Assembly (NCBI GenBank): GCA_016935765.1
Contig: JAFGQG010000024.1
Location: 1 to 43,772, forward strand
Length of the DNA: 43,772 bases
Source of the DNA: a bacterium
GTDB lineage: Bacteria > UBP14 > UBA6098 > JAFGQG01
Reading direction: 5' to 3'
The number at the start of each line of letters is the position of its first letter. The first letter of the stretch is position 1. Position numbers and translations under genes: made by a program. Shown piece by piece: positions 16,667 through 25,461 of this stretch. A model generated the notes under the pieces. It worked only from the letters and a program-made list of their open reading frames with translations, was not told the origin of the DNA and did no database searches.

Positions 16667-16728
16667 ATATTGCAGTTTAACCCCAAAATAGTGCAATTCA
16701 TGCTGAAATAATGCAATTCATTTCTGAA
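16667..16728. repeat. Three degenerate ~20-bp tandem units
   Basis: Units start ATATTGCAGTTTAACC (16667), ATAGTGCAATTCATGCTGAA (16688) and ATAATGCAATTCATTTCTGAA (16708). The second and third share 16 or so of 20 positions; the first is more diverged. They directly follow the 16-bp palindrome. Confidence 0.55.
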
Positions 16729-16830
16729 ACCGTCACTTGTTTCACTCAATATTTTTCTACACTATTAATTGCTAATTGACAATTGATAGTTTTCAAATTG
16801 TTTTTGTCCCGACTTACCGGATCACCCTCT

Positions 16831-17580
16831 TCAAACCCAATACCTCGCGCAGAAATTCCGCTCTTTCTCGGAACCCTCAATAAGTAAACGATTGATAAGA
16901 TGACCCAACTTCTTCTTAATAACGCTCGATAACCTTAATTCACCCAAACTCTCAAACGTACGACCCATAAAAGCCTCCATATATTTAACATCATCAACAT
17001 CGATCTTGACCCTATCCCTAACCTCTGCGGTACAATCAGGACAGACAATACCGCCACTGCTGGGAGAGAAATACAGGTTTTGGGTACTGGTTTTATTCTT
17101 GCATACTACGCAACTATGCAGCATCGGTTTGTATCCGAGAAGCACTGCAAGTTTGAAACCGAATATTATCGATAAAAGTTGTGGGTCGAACTCCACCGCG
17201 CTATCCAGGTAAGCAAAGGCTTTCCTGAGTAAATCGAAAATGTACTCGTTTTCATGTTCGCGGGGAGTCAGAGAAATTATCAATTCTGAAATACAGCTCG
17301 CAACGTTGAATTTATCCATGTCATTCTTTATGGATGAATAGGGATCGATGACCTCCGCGTTTGAAACAGTGTATATCTCCCTGTTTTCGCGCTTGTAAAA
17401 AATGATCTCCGAGTACGAGAACAGGTCAAGACCGCTTCCCAGCTTGCTCTTGATCCTTCTCGCGCCCCGGGCAAGAAGTGAAAGTTTCCCGTAATCTTGA
17501 GAGTACGCAGTTACTATTTTGGAGGACTCCTTGTATTTGATCCCCCGCAGAATAAAACAGTTTGTTTTTATTATTGGCAA
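16831..17580 (-). CDS. recO: DNA repair protein RecO
   Basis: 249 residues, normal for RecO, which works with RecR/RecF to load RecA on SSB-coated single strands. The N-terminal OB fold opens IIKTNCFILRGIKYKESSKIVTAYSQDYGKLSLLARGARR; a helical middle follows; the zinc module has Cys157, Cys160, Cys180 and Cys183 (CVVC...VCPDC). The start is TTG 17580: no ATG exists near the OB-fold start and the family begins only a few residues before ILRG. It lies 19 bp after the upstream small membrane-protein gene, so the two are probably co-transcribed. Confidence 0.92.
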   Translation of the reverse strand: MPIIKTNCFILRGIKYKESSKIVTAYSQDYGKLSLLARGARRIKSKLGSGLDLFSYSEIIFYKRENREIYTVSNAEVIDPYSSIKNDMDKFNVASCISELIISLTPREHENEYIFDLLRKAFAYLDSAVEFDPQLLSIIFGFKLAVLLGYKPMLHSCVVCKNKTSTQNLYFSPSSGGIVCPDCTAEVRDRVKIDVDDVKYMEAFMGRTFESLGELRLSSVIKKKLGHLINRLLIEGSEKERNFCARYWV

Positions 17581-17599
17581 TTTTTTTTATTCTCAATTT

Positions 17600-18040
17600 C
17601 TAATTTCTTATAACATTTTGTATCATTTCATTCAGCATTTGCTGTTCATCTGTACCAACGCGGAATTTCCTTCCATCATGCATCTCAATCTCAACAGCAT
17701 CCAAACCCGCAATATTGTACATCCACCCTCCCGGGATCTTTTTCAATCCCCAACCCCAGTACCACTTATTCCTGACTATCCGAGATGATTCAATTTCCTT
17801 TATCTCAATTACTTTTTTTATCAAACCAATGCCAAAATAAACTTTAATTTCTCTATCATTAATAACAACTGTGAGTTTATAAAACAAAAGGGCAATGGCT
17901 ATAAAAAAACATGAAAGCAGGAGAAGGTAAATGACTGACTCTTGAACGCCAACATATATGGATACCAGTATAGGTATAGCGATCAGGACCATCATCAGCC
18001 AGCCGGTCTGAGTATGTTTATAAATCGCCTGCTCGTTCAT
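17600..18040 (-). CDS. Small membrane protein with two TM helices and a PH-like domain
   Basis: 146 residues. Two hydrophobic helices near 13-33 and 36-56 form a hairpin. A soluble beta-rich C-terminal domain follows (LTVVINDREIKVYFGIGLIKKVIEIKEIES ... VEIEMHDGRKFRVGTDEQQ). Its strand pattern and the VGT-D motif resemble bacterial PH-like (YdbT/DUF304-type) domains. AAGGGA precedes ATG 18040 directly. Function unknown; it is the gene upstream of recO, separated by 19 bp. Confidence 0.72.
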   Translation of the reverse strand: MNEQAIYKHTQTGWLMMVLIAIPILVSIYVGVQESVIYLLLLSCFFIAIALLFYKLTVVINDREIKVYFGIGLIKKVIEIKEIESSRIVRNKWYWGWGLKKIPGGWMYNIAGLDAVEIEMHDGRKFRVGTDEQQMLNEMIQNVIRN

Positions 18041-18393
18041 TCCCTTAGAACTCCACGTTAAAGTATTTTTAACCTACATAGTATTAACAGAGTACGTCGT
18101 TATCTTATTATCAATCTGCTTTTTCCCTCGCCATACTCTATTTTCCGATTTCTTGATTCTTATTGTCTGCTTATTTTTTTTGTTCTTTTCCTATCCCGAT
18201 TCCCGGCTTACCAGAAATCCTGTGAATTCTCAATTTTGCCTCTATCTATTCGGTTTTTTTCTATTTATGATATCTTTTCTTCTATTTAACTTCTGCAATC
18301 TTTAATCGGCAATCGTTAACTAATTCTTCGAATTGGTTTTACGAGTTTCTTTTAAAAACATCGTTATTCTCCAATCAGTCCGTTCCTTCATAC
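18041..18393. other. Pyrimidine-rich spacer, no gene seen
   Basis: The 353 bp between asnS and the small membrane-protein gene are very T/C-rich on the plus strand, with stops in all frames. Phrases such as cccgattcccgg and taatcggcaatcgttaac look like worn dispersed intergenic repeats. No clear terminator or promoter of the N17 type was found. Confidence 0.4.
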
Positions 18394-19683
18394 TCACGGG
18401 TATATTCTATTAATCAATCTTGGGAATGGTATCGCTTCCCTTACGTGTTCGATGCCGCATACCCAGCCTACGGTACGCTCCAATCCGAGACCGAAGCCTG
18501 AATGCGGTACTGATCCATATTTCCTCAGGTCCAGGTACCAACCATACGCTTCCTCGGGCAAGCCTTCCTCCCTGATGCGGTTTAGGAGTTTATCGTAATC
18601 GTCTTCCCTTTGAGAGCCCCCGATTATCTCTCCATGTCCTTCAGGCGCAAAGAGGTCGGAACACAATACAAGGTCGGGATTCTCCGGATGCTCTTTCATG
18701 TAAAATGCTTTAGCATGCTTAGGGAAATTGTAAATGAACACCGGTTTATCATAGTGAGTGGATAATATGGTTTGGTCCTCCCCGCCGAGATCCTGTCCCC
18801 ACTCGATTGGGCTTCCGTTTTTCTTCAGGATTTCAACGCATTCATCGTAACTGATCCTGTAGAACGGTTTCCTGACCTTTTCCAGTGCGCTTATATCCCT
18901 CTCTAATGTTTCCAGGTGCTGATGCGCTCTCTCGACGACCCTCTGTACAAAATATTCCACAAGGTCCTCCTGAAGATCCATATTCATTTCATTATCGTAG
19001 AAGGCTTCCTCCCCTTCTATCATCCAGAATTCGATAAGGTGACGCCTGGTCTTTGACTTTTCAGCTCGAAAAGTCGGACCAAATGTATATACTTTGTTAA
19101 GTGAAAAGATCGCAGCTTCAGCATACAACTGCCCCGTTTGGGCAAGAGAAGCCTTCCCGAGATCAAAATAATCGGTCTCAAAGAGTGTTGCGGCTTCCTC
19201 ACCTATAGCTTTGGTTAATATCGGGGAATCAACCATTGCGAAGCCGTTCTGGTAAAAATAATCGCGGATCGCCTGGATCAATTCACTCCTGACGTTCAGA
19301 ATCGCGTTCTGTAGCTTCGACCTTATCCAGAGATGGCGGTGATCCAGAAGGAAATTCGTACCGTGAGATTTAGGCGTTATGGGATATTCATCCGCAATCT
19401 GGTAAATTTCAACATCCTTAATAGTGATCTCATAACCTCCCGGGGCGCGCTTGTCTTCCCTTATCGTACCGGTAACCTTCAGTGAACTTTCCTGGGTCAG
19501 GTCATCAAATTTCGAAAATACTTGAGGATCAAGCTCGCTCTCTATCATTATTCCCTGCATTATCCCGGTTCCATCGCGAATCAATAAAAACTTGATACTG
19601 CCGCTCGAGCGCTTGTTGTACAACCAGCCTCTGATTTTAACTTCCTTCCCAATATACTCCGACGCATCTTTTATGTAAAACAT
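18394..19683 (-). CDS. asnS: Asparaginyl-tRNA synthetase
   Basis: 429 residues, normal for the class IIb enzyme that charges tRNA-Asn. The N-terminal OB-fold anticodon-binding domain (VKIRGWLYNKRSSGSIKFLLIRDGTG) is followed by the catalytic core: HLWIRSKLQNAILNVRS, motif 2 (TFGPTFRAEKSKTRRHLIEFWMIE) and motif 3 (GFGLGLERTVGWVCG). The Asn/Asp specificity region with SPIEWGQDLGGEDQ and the end FPRLINRIYP favour AsnRS over AspRS. GGAGGAG precedes ATG 19683. It has its own promoter and is divergent from the LVIVD gene. Confidence 0.95.
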   Translation of the reverse strand: MFYIKDASEYIGKEVKIRGWLYNKRSSGSIKFLLIRDGTGIMQGIMIESELDPQVFSKFDDLTQESSLKVTGTIREDKRAPGGYEITIKDVEIYQIADEYPITPKSHGTNFLLDHRHLWIRSKLQNAILNVRSELIQAIRDYFYQNGFAMVDSPILTKAIGEEAATLFETDYFDLGKASLAQTGQLYAEAAIFSLNKVYTFGPTFRAEKSKTRRHLIEFWMIEGEEAFYDNEMNMDLQEDLVEYFVQRVVERAHQHLETLERDISALEKVRKPFYRISYDECVEILKKNGSPIEWGQDLGGEDQTILSTHYDKPVFIYNFPKHAKAFYMKEHPENPDLVLCSDLFAPEGHGEIIGGSQREDDYDKLLNRIREEGLPEEAYGWYLDLRKYGSVPHSGFGLGLERTVGWVCGIEHVREAIPFPRLINRIYP

Positions 19684-19711
19684 CTCTCCTCCAATTCCTT
19701 AAGTTTGAAAT

Positions 19712-19740
19712 AAATTAATCAAACAGGTAATAAATGTCAA
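19712..19740 (-). promoter_or_regulatory. Promoter of asnS
   Basis: On the minus strand TTGACA (19740-19735), 17 nt and TAATTT (19717-19712). The start near 19704 leaves a leader of about 20 nt containing the GGAGGAG site. Confidence 0.55.
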
Positions 19741-19744
19741 TTAA

Positions 19745-19775
19745 TAATTAATTCTATTGACAATCGAATTAATTA
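19745..19775. repeat. 10-bp inverted repeat between divergent promoters
   Basis: TAATTAATTC (19745-19754) and GAATTAATTA (19766-19775) are perfect inverted repeats around an 11-nt centre. They abut the asnS -35 box and lie 20 bp from the -35 of the opposite promoter, a suitable place for an operator. The A+T richness lowers the significance. Confidence 0.45.
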
Positions 19776-19794
19776 GATGAAAAAACATTTTTTG

Positions 19795-19823
19795 TTGACT
19801 CCAAAAAAAAAATAAAATAATTG
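19795..19823 (+). promoter_or_regulatory. Possible promoter of the LVIVD-purH group
   Basis: TTGACT (19795-19800), 17 nt (mostly A) and TAATTG (19818-19823). The -10 is weak. The leader to ATG 19920 would be about 90 nt. Confidence 0.38.
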
Positions 19824-19919
19824 TTGCCCATTTTCCAGATAAAAATATATTAGTAAACTTTATTTTTTCTGGCGGGTGAGAAACTGAGAGAAATTCTCCG
19901 AAAAACCCAGAGGCAAAAC

Positions 19920-21026
19920 ATGACATCATCACTTAACCCTGGCAAAGCTATTTCTATGTTAATTTCATTTACACTTATTGCTTTGCTTTCAATCTGCATT
20001 TTTTGCTCTAATGGAACAGATGACGATGACAACGGTAACGGAGGCAATGGTCCCGATACCACAGACTATGATACTCTAACACATCCACCTGATTCATTTG
20101 GGGTGGGTAATCTAAGCTACCTTGGCAGCTTTTTACAGGTAAACAACTCGGGAAGAAATATTGAATTCAGCAACAATTATTTGTTCATACCACAGATGGG
20201 TGGTTTTTTGATAGCCAGCGCGATAAACCCTTCCGAACCAGACTCGGTTGGAACGTTCTACACGACTAATATAAGGTATGGCATCGCAATCGAAGTGGAA
20301 GGTGATTACGCGTATTTACTCGGTTGGGATTGGACAAGCAACGCGTATTTTTACATCGTGGACATAACAGAACCAAACACTCCGCAGACGATCTCATCAA
20401 CTGAAATAACTGGTCAAGGATCCGGTGTGGCTACTTATGGAGATTATGCGTACATTGCAGGCGCGGAGAACGGTGTTTACGTTTTCGACATAAGCAACCG
20501 CTCCGATCCGGTCCAGGTTGCAGTAATCCCTGTATCAAAGGCATACAGGTTGTTTTCATACAACCATTATTTGCTCATAAGCAGCGACACCGAAAACCAC
20601 GGTGGATGGCAATATGACATCAGCAATCCAGCTTCTCCCGAAGAAGTCTTCCATTTCTTCACTCCAGGCTACACGAGGAGTATATTCGCGAAATATAACC
20701 ATCTATTCGTTGCAGATGGTGTTTATCGCTACACTTCAGTTGGAAGCTTTCAGATATTTTCAATTGATGAACCGGCTACACCTTTAGCCAGCGATACCTT
20801 ATCAAACAGCGTTCATGGGGTTTATGTTGAGGAAAATTTCGCCTACGTAGTTGACTGGGTAAGCAGCACCGCAAACCTCACTGTTTACGATATCTATAAA
20901 CCTTCCCGCCCTAACCGCATCTTTGCGCCTTATGCTTTGGATATTGCAAAAGACGTCGTCGCTAATGGAAATTATATTTATGTTCTTGGAAGAAATGATA
21001 TTCATGTTTTTATGCATGATTATTAA
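19920..21026 (+). CDS. Exported LVIVD-repeat beta-propeller protein
   Basis: 368 residues. A hydrophobic N-terminal segment (about 9-30, AISMLISFTLIALLSICIFC) ends in cysteines followed by a flexible D/N/G linker (TDDDDNGNGGNGPD), as in lipoproteins, although the residue before each Cys is unusual for a lipobox. The rest is a propeller of LVIVD type: repeated Y-A-Y-hydrophobic and V-F-D-I-S/T-x-P-x-x-P units (AYIAGAENGVYVFDISNRSDP, AYFYIVDITEPNTP, LTVYDIYKPSRP). Such proteins are common surface components in environmental lineages; ligand unknown. It starts a plus-strand run, 38 bp before purH. GAGG lies 7 nt upstream of ATG 19920. Confidence 0.78.
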   Translation: MTSSLNPGKAISMLISFTLIALLSICIFCSNGTDDDDNGNGGNGPDTTDYDTLTHPPDSFGVGNLSYLGSFLQVNNSGRNIEFSNNYLFIPQMGGFLIASAINPSEPDSVGTFYTTNIRYGIAIEVEGDYAYLLGWDWTSNAYFYIVDITEPNTPQTISSTEITGQGSGVATYGDYAYIAGAENGVYVFDISNRSDPVQVAVIPVSKAYRLFSYNHYLLISSDTENHGGWQYDISNPASPEEVFHFFTPGYTRSIFAKYNHLFVADGVYRYTSVGSFQIFSIDEPATPLASDTLSNSVHGVYVEENFAYVVDWVSSTANLTVYDIYKPSRPNRIFAPYALDIAKDVVANGNYIYVLGRNDIHVFMHDY

Positions 21027-21064
21027 AATAATGTAAAATGGAATTATTTAAAAAGGAGTAAGAG

Positions 21065-22603
21065 ATGGGAATAAAAATAGAAAAGGCTCTGATTTCAGTA
21101 TGGTTCAAGGACGATCTCGAAGAACTGGCTAAGATCTTGAACGTTGCCGGTGTAAGGATCTATTCAACCGGTGGAACCGCCAGATTTTTAAATGATAACG
21201 GTATAAACGTAGTGAAAGTTGAAGAATTGACTGGATTCGAGCAGATACTCGGCGGAAGGGTTAAAACCCTTCATCCCAAATTATTCGGAGGAATTTTAGC
21301 AAGAAAACAGGTCGAAAAGGATTTCGAAGAACTGAAGAATATGGGCATCCCAAAGTTCGACATGGTCGTATGTAATCTTTATCCGTTCGCGGATGCCGTC
21401 CTTGAGGGGAAAAAATCCGATGAACTTCTTGAAATGATCGATATTGGCGGGGTTTCACTGCTTCGCGCCGCAGGAAAGAACTACAAGAACGTGGTAGTAG
21501 TCCCAGACCCTAAATTCTACCCGGAAATCTGCAAGCAAATCTCAGCGAACGGCGAGATCTCCGAGGAATTCAGTCATTCAATGGCAAAATACACTTTTTC
21601 CTATACCTCATATTATGACGCAATAATTGCAAACTCGATAACTCCTGAGAGTGAAATGGGCGATTTTCCTGAGTTCTTCAATCCGCCGCTGAAGAAGAGT
21701 TACGAGCTTAGATATGGCGAAAATCCGCACCAGCGCGGAGCCCTTTACGAGAAATTCGGTAAGGAAATAGGTTTGCCGCAAGCAAAGGTACTCTGGGGCA
21801 AGGAATTATCATACAACAACATAAACGACCTTGAAGGCGTTCTTGCTGGCTTAAAGGAATTCGAAGAACCATGTTCAGTGGTCGTCAAACACAATAGCCC
21901 GTGCGGAATAGCTATTGATGACGACCTTATCGAAGCATATCAAAATGCGCTTCACTCAGACCATCTCTCCGCGTTTGGCGGGCTTGTAGGATTCAACAGA
22001 CCGGTAACCGCTGAGCTTGCTGAGCTTCTGAACCAGCACTTCTTCGAGTGTGTCCTGGCTCCAGAGTTTACGGATGAAGCGTTTGAAATCCTGAAGGCAA
22101 AAAAGAACCGGCGGCTCATCCGGATCGACCTTCGGGATACCGGAAAAAGCTATGTCGGCAAGTATATACAAGGGGGATTACTTCTCCAGGACGATGATCC
22201 TATTGGGTTTACTGCAACTGATTTCAAATGCGTAACCAAGCGTCAACCCACTGATGCTGAAATGGAAATGATGAAGTTTGCCTGGCGAGCTATCAAGTAC
22301 ATTAAATCAAACTCGGTACTGGTCGCCCAACGCGGCAAAACCGTGGGAATTGGAGGGGGAATGCCTTCCAGGGTCGATGCCGCAATTATGGCTACCAGGA
22401 AAGCCGGCAACAAAGCAAAGGGCGCTGTAGCATCTTCCGACGCCTTCCTGCCATTCCCGGATACGCTCCAGGTACTCGCAGACGCCGGCGTTACAGCATT
22501 GATCCAACCAGGAGGGTCGCGTAACGACAACCTTAGTATCGAACTTGCCGATAAATTGAACGTTACAATGATATTTACCGGAGTGAGACATTTCAGACAT
22601 TGA
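21065..22603 (+). CDS. purH: Bifunctional AICAR transformylase / IMP cyclohydrolase
   Basis: 512 residues, normal for PurH, which catalyses the last two steps of IMP synthesis. The N-terminal MGS-like cyclohydrolase domain (ALISVWFKDDLEELAKIL ... YSTGGTARFL ... GGRVKTLHPKLFGGILAR) is followed by the transformylase domain with RYGENPHQRGALY, VVKHNSPCGIA (the catalytic Lys-His pair), SDHLSAFGG and the C-terminal PGGSRND...FTGVRHFRH. GGAG precedes ATG 21065 by 7 nt. Its stop TGA overlaps the TTG start of the PHP gene. No other purine gene is in the window. Confidence 0.97.
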   Translation: MGIKIEKALISVWFKDDLEELAKILNVAGVRIYSTGGTARFLNDNGINVVKVEELTGFEQILGGRVKTLHPKLFGGILARKQVEKDFEELKNMGIPKFDMVVCNLYPFADAVLEGKKSDELLEMIDIGGVSLLRAAGKNYKNVVVVPDPKFYPEICKQISANGEISEEFSHSMAKYTFSYTSYYDAIIANSITPESEMGDFPEFFNPPLKKSYELRYGENPHQRGALYEKFGKEIGLPQAKVLWGKELSYNNINDLEGVLAGLKEFEEPCSVVVKHNSPCGIAIDDDLIEAYQNALHSDHLSAFGGLVGFNRPVTAELAELLNQHFFECVLAPEFTDEAFEILKAKKNRRLIRIDLRDTGKSYVGKYIQGGLLLQDDDPIGFTATDFKCVTKRQPTDAEMEMMKFAWRAIKYIKSNSVLVAQRGKTVGIGGGMPSRVDAAIMATRKAGNKAKGAVASSDAFLPFPDTLQVLADAGVTALIQPGGSRNDNLSIELADKLNVTMIFTGVRHFRH

Positions 22604-23460
22604 AAAATAAAAATAAAAAATTCATCGACCTTCACATTCATTCGCTCTATTCCGATGGCAGCTTCACCCCAAAGGAAGTGATCGAGAGAGCAGTATCATG
22701 GAACCTGAGCGCTATCTCGATAACAGACCACGATACTGTCGAAGGGTCTCATGTCGCACTGGATATCTGCAAGGATTACCCTATAGAAGTCATTTCAGGA
22801 ATAGAGTTTTCTACTGTACTGAATGGAACCAAAATCCATGTCCTGGGTTATTTTATCGATGTCAATAATGAAGAACTGCTCGAAAGTATAAAAACCCTGA
22901 GAGCTGACCGGTATAAAAGGGCGCATAAAATAGTGGATATTCTCAATAACCTTGGGATCGATATCAAGTTTGAAGAGGTTGAAGCCTACTCGAGCAAAGA
23001 GAGCATCGGAAGACCTCACATTGCCGCTCTTATGACCGATAAAGGCTACGTAAAAAAAATCTCCTTCGCATTTGACAAATATATCGGTGAAGGGAAACCA
23101 GCCTTCGTTCCGAAAAACACACTTGGATTCGAACGCGTTTTAGAGTTGATACACCTCTGCGGTGGTCTTTCGATTCTCGCGCATCCCGGAGTCATTGAAA
23201 ACCAGCCGATAATCAAAGAAATCCTGGAATACCCGATCGACGGTCTCGAGGTCTTTTATCCCTTCCACAAACCTTCCCAAACAGAAAAGCTGAAAAAATT
23301 GGCAGAAAGCAGGGGCTTACTCATTACTGGAGGCTCTGACTGCCATGGCATGATGAAAGGGGAACCGTTACTTGGGCTATATAAAATTGAAGGAAAATAC
23401 CTCGATCGCCTTAAAGAAAAACACCGCGCTCTTACCCTTAATTCCCAAAAATCCGATTAA
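22600..23460 (+). CDS. PHP-domain phosphoesterase (TrpH/YciV/RnaAM-like)
   Basis: 286 residues. PHP metal-binding motifs are in order: DLHIHSLYSDGSF (HxH), SITDHDTVEG (DHD), EVISGIEFS (Glu), ILAHPG (His) and GGSDCHG (DxH). This arrangement and the length match the YciV/TrpH family, known as a nucleotide 3',5'-bisphosphate phosphatase and 5'-3' exoribonuclease on short RNA; the substrate here is not shown. The start is TTG 22600, overlapping the purH stop by 4 nt; the HxH motif begins only 9 residues later, so no downstream start would keep it. Translational coupling to purH is likely. Confidence 0.88.
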   Translation: MKNKNKKFIDLHIHSLYSDGSFTPKEVIERAVSWNLSAISITDHDTVEGSHVALDICKDYPIEVISGIEFSTVLNGTKIHVLGYFIDVNNEELLESIKTLRADRYKRAHKIVDILNNLGIDIKFEEVEAYSSKESIGRPHIAALMTDKGYVKKISFAFDKYIGEGKPAFVPKNTLGFERVLELIHLCGGLSILAHPGVIENQPIIKEILEYPIDGLEVFYPFHKPSQTEKLKKLAESRGLLITGGSDCHGMMKGEPLLGLYKIEGKYLDRLKEKHRALTLNSQKSD

Positions 23461-23511
23461 TAGAAAAAATAACTTGAAAAATATTCAAATGAGGTTAGGT
23501 TTTCAGGTGAA

Positions 23512-25317
23512 ATGGATAAAATGCAAAAAAACTTATTTCATATAATACAATATTGTATTTTGTTCTTGTCACTTACTACTGCATTCTCAACTGCAGGCGC
23601 AGAAAACAGTAAGCCGATCAAGTGTCTGACACATGAATTATTAAGCAACTACCGGGCTTTAAAATCGCATGCGATGATGTACAGACCCGATTATCTTCCC
23701 GAAGTATATGTAACTGAGCATTTCAAGATATGGTACACCCTGGTTGGGGATAACGCGCCGGATTGCACAGATATGGGTGCAGATTCAATTCCCATTTGGA
23801 TAATAGACGCATCAAACATTCTGGAATGGTGCTGGGACTCAGAGGTCATTGCTTTAGGATATAGAGCTCCCCTTCCTGACAGTAGCTCTGTTGAAGGCGC
23901 AAGAGATGTCGGCGGAGACGACCGGACCGATGTTTACATTGAGAACGTGCGCCTGGGAACTAATCCGGCTTTCGGTTTGACCGTCCCGGAATATATAATC
24001 GAGGAAGACGGTGAAATCAAAGCAACTGCATTCATGAAAATTGAAAATGATTATGCTGAGGAAGCATTTGACGACTACCGGGGCAGGGAAATCGAAGCCC
24101 TCATGGTCACCTGCGCCCATGAATTCTTCCACACTATCCATTTCAGCTACCATTTTCCTTCGACAGACCCCCCGAACAACACTTTCGATGAATTATACTG
24201 GTGGTATGAAGCCTCCGCAGTTTACATGGAAGACCAGGTGTATGACGATGTGAACGACTACGTTAATTACTTACCAAGCTTTTTTAATTATCCGGAGTAC
24301 TCCCTCAGAAGCCAGAGAGGAGCTCACCTTTACGGCGCGTGCATCTTCACAATATTCCTCTCCGAATATTTCGATTATTCTCCTTACGAATCACACATCT
24401 CATTGGGTGATACGATTATAAGGGAGATCTGGGATACCATGGCAACTGTCCAGCATAGCTTCGAATCCATCGACCTGATACTGCAAAAGCATGGCACGAA
24501 TATGGAAGAGGTTTTTCAAACCTTTACTGTTTGGAACCTCTTCACAGGCGAGGATCACACTTACGGCTTCTATTCCGAAGGTGTTTTGTACCCCACGTAC
24601 TCCGAAGGCGATTTGTACCCTACTGTTGCCTATGAAGAGATCGAATTTTCTGATCTGGATACTGTTGTTCAGTTCGCTCCCCCGGTATCCGACAGCTTCG
24701 CCTGCACATATTACCGGATCAATACAGAGGTTACCGAGGAAGGATTAGGGATCAGTTTCGAACCATCGCTTAGCTATAATGGCGCATTCAGCGCGGCTGC
24801 TATTGGAGCGGAAAGGACCGATCAGAGGGATACCGTGATAATCTACCCGAAGGATACAACAGAAGCTGCAATTCCGGGAGTGTGGAGGTTTTCTAAAATT
24901 TACGCGCTTACTCAACTGTTTGATCCAACCGATGAAGATCCATCATGCAATATCACTTTAACAAGGGACGAAAATAGTGCTGTGCCGCTTCCCAGTAACG
25001 CATCTTTCGGCAAGCCATACCCAAATCCTTTCACTCCTCCTGAAGAAGAATGGGCTTTATCATATCATTTTGAACTCAAATTCCCGTTCACTTTAAATAC
25101 AACCTCTGACGTTTCCCTTTTTATCTATACTTCATCAGGCGACCTTGTTTATAAGACAAGAGAGATTGCCTTGTATCCTGGAACTTATAGCTATTCTAAC
25201 GCGCTGCGATGGGACGGGAAAAACCAATCAGGTAAACTTGTGAGCGATGGGATATATATTTACAAGATAGTAGCCGGGAATGAGGATGCGACCGGTAAAA
25301 TAGCCGTAATAAGATAA
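23512..25317 (+). CDS. Secreted HExxH metalloprotease (MXAN_6640-like) with C-terminal sorting domain
   Basis: 601 residues. Signal peptide about 1-30 (ending STAGA). The zinc motif is HEFFHTIHFSY (His203, Glu204, His207), with a probable third ligand Glu233 in WWYEASAVYMEDQVYD. Together these match the pattern of the MXAN_6640-type putative metalloproteases of Myxococcota and candidate phyla. After a beta-rich middle, the last ~95 residues are a sorting/FlgD-Ig-like domain: GKPYPNPFTPPEEE, VSLFIYTSSGDLVYKT, ALRWDGKNQSGKLVSDGIY. It is presumably exported and surface-attached or released. It follows the PHP gene by 51 bp. AGGTGA precedes ATG 23512; the ATG at 23521 is an alternative. Recognised by eye, substrate unknown. 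Confidence 0.82.
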   Translation: MDKMQKNLFHIIQYCILFLSLTTAFSTAGAENSKPIKCLTHELLSNYRALKSHAMMYRPDYLPEVYVTEHFKIWYTLVGDNAPDCTDMGADSIPIWIIDASNILEWCWDSEVIALGYRAPLPDSSSVEGARDVGGDDRTDVYIENVRLGTNPAFGLTVPEYIIEEDGEIKATAFMKIENDYAEEAFDDYRGREIEALMVTCAHEFFHTIHFSYHFPSTDPPNNTFDELYWWYEASAVYMEDQVYDDVNDYVNYLPSFFNYPEYSLRSQRGAHLYGACIFTIFLSEYFDYSPYESHISLGDTIIREIWDTMATVQHSFESIDLILQKHGTNMEEVFQTFTVWNLFTGEDHTYGFYSEGVLYPTYSEGDLYPTVAYEEIEFSDLDTVVQFAPPVSDSFACTYYRINTEVTEEGLGISFEPSLSYNGAFSAAAIGAERTDQRDTVIIYPKDTTEAAIPGVWRFSKIYALTQLFDPTDEDPSCNITLTRDENSAVPLPSNASFGKPYPNPFTPPEEEWALSYHFELKFPFTLNTTSDVSLFIYTSSGDLVYKTREIALYPGTYSYSNALRWDGKNQSGKLVSDGIYIYKIVAGNEDATGKIAVIR

Positions 25318-25461
25318 AATTAGCTTAATGTTTTACTTTAAGTAATACTTGTTTTTAATTGTTTATAAATATGTTACTCTATCTAGTTTTGAAATTGCAA
25401 ACGCTTGTTCAACACGGTTGCACTAAGTGAAAATTTTCGTATCTTATTATTTAAGTTATAT

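Noticed and set aside
15070..16790. ATTGACAATT found on both sides of glyS (15079-15088 and 16775-16784) as possible ends of a transferred segment
   Set aside because: Ten A+T-rich bases in same-sense copies are easily chance or common intergenic junk; no other transfer signs.
16521..16830. Glycine T-box or riboswitch upstream of glyS
   Set aside because: No T-box consensus (AGGGTGG...GCG type) or anti-terminator was seen; only the palindrome and tandem units.
22243..22641. 132-residue minus-strand ORF opposite the end of purH
   Set aside because: Lies antisense to conserved PurH coding sequence and has no family resemblance.
25405..25461. Longer start of the GT-C/TPR protein at TTG 25405
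   Set aside because: The extra residues lack family features, and a possible promoter overlaps them.
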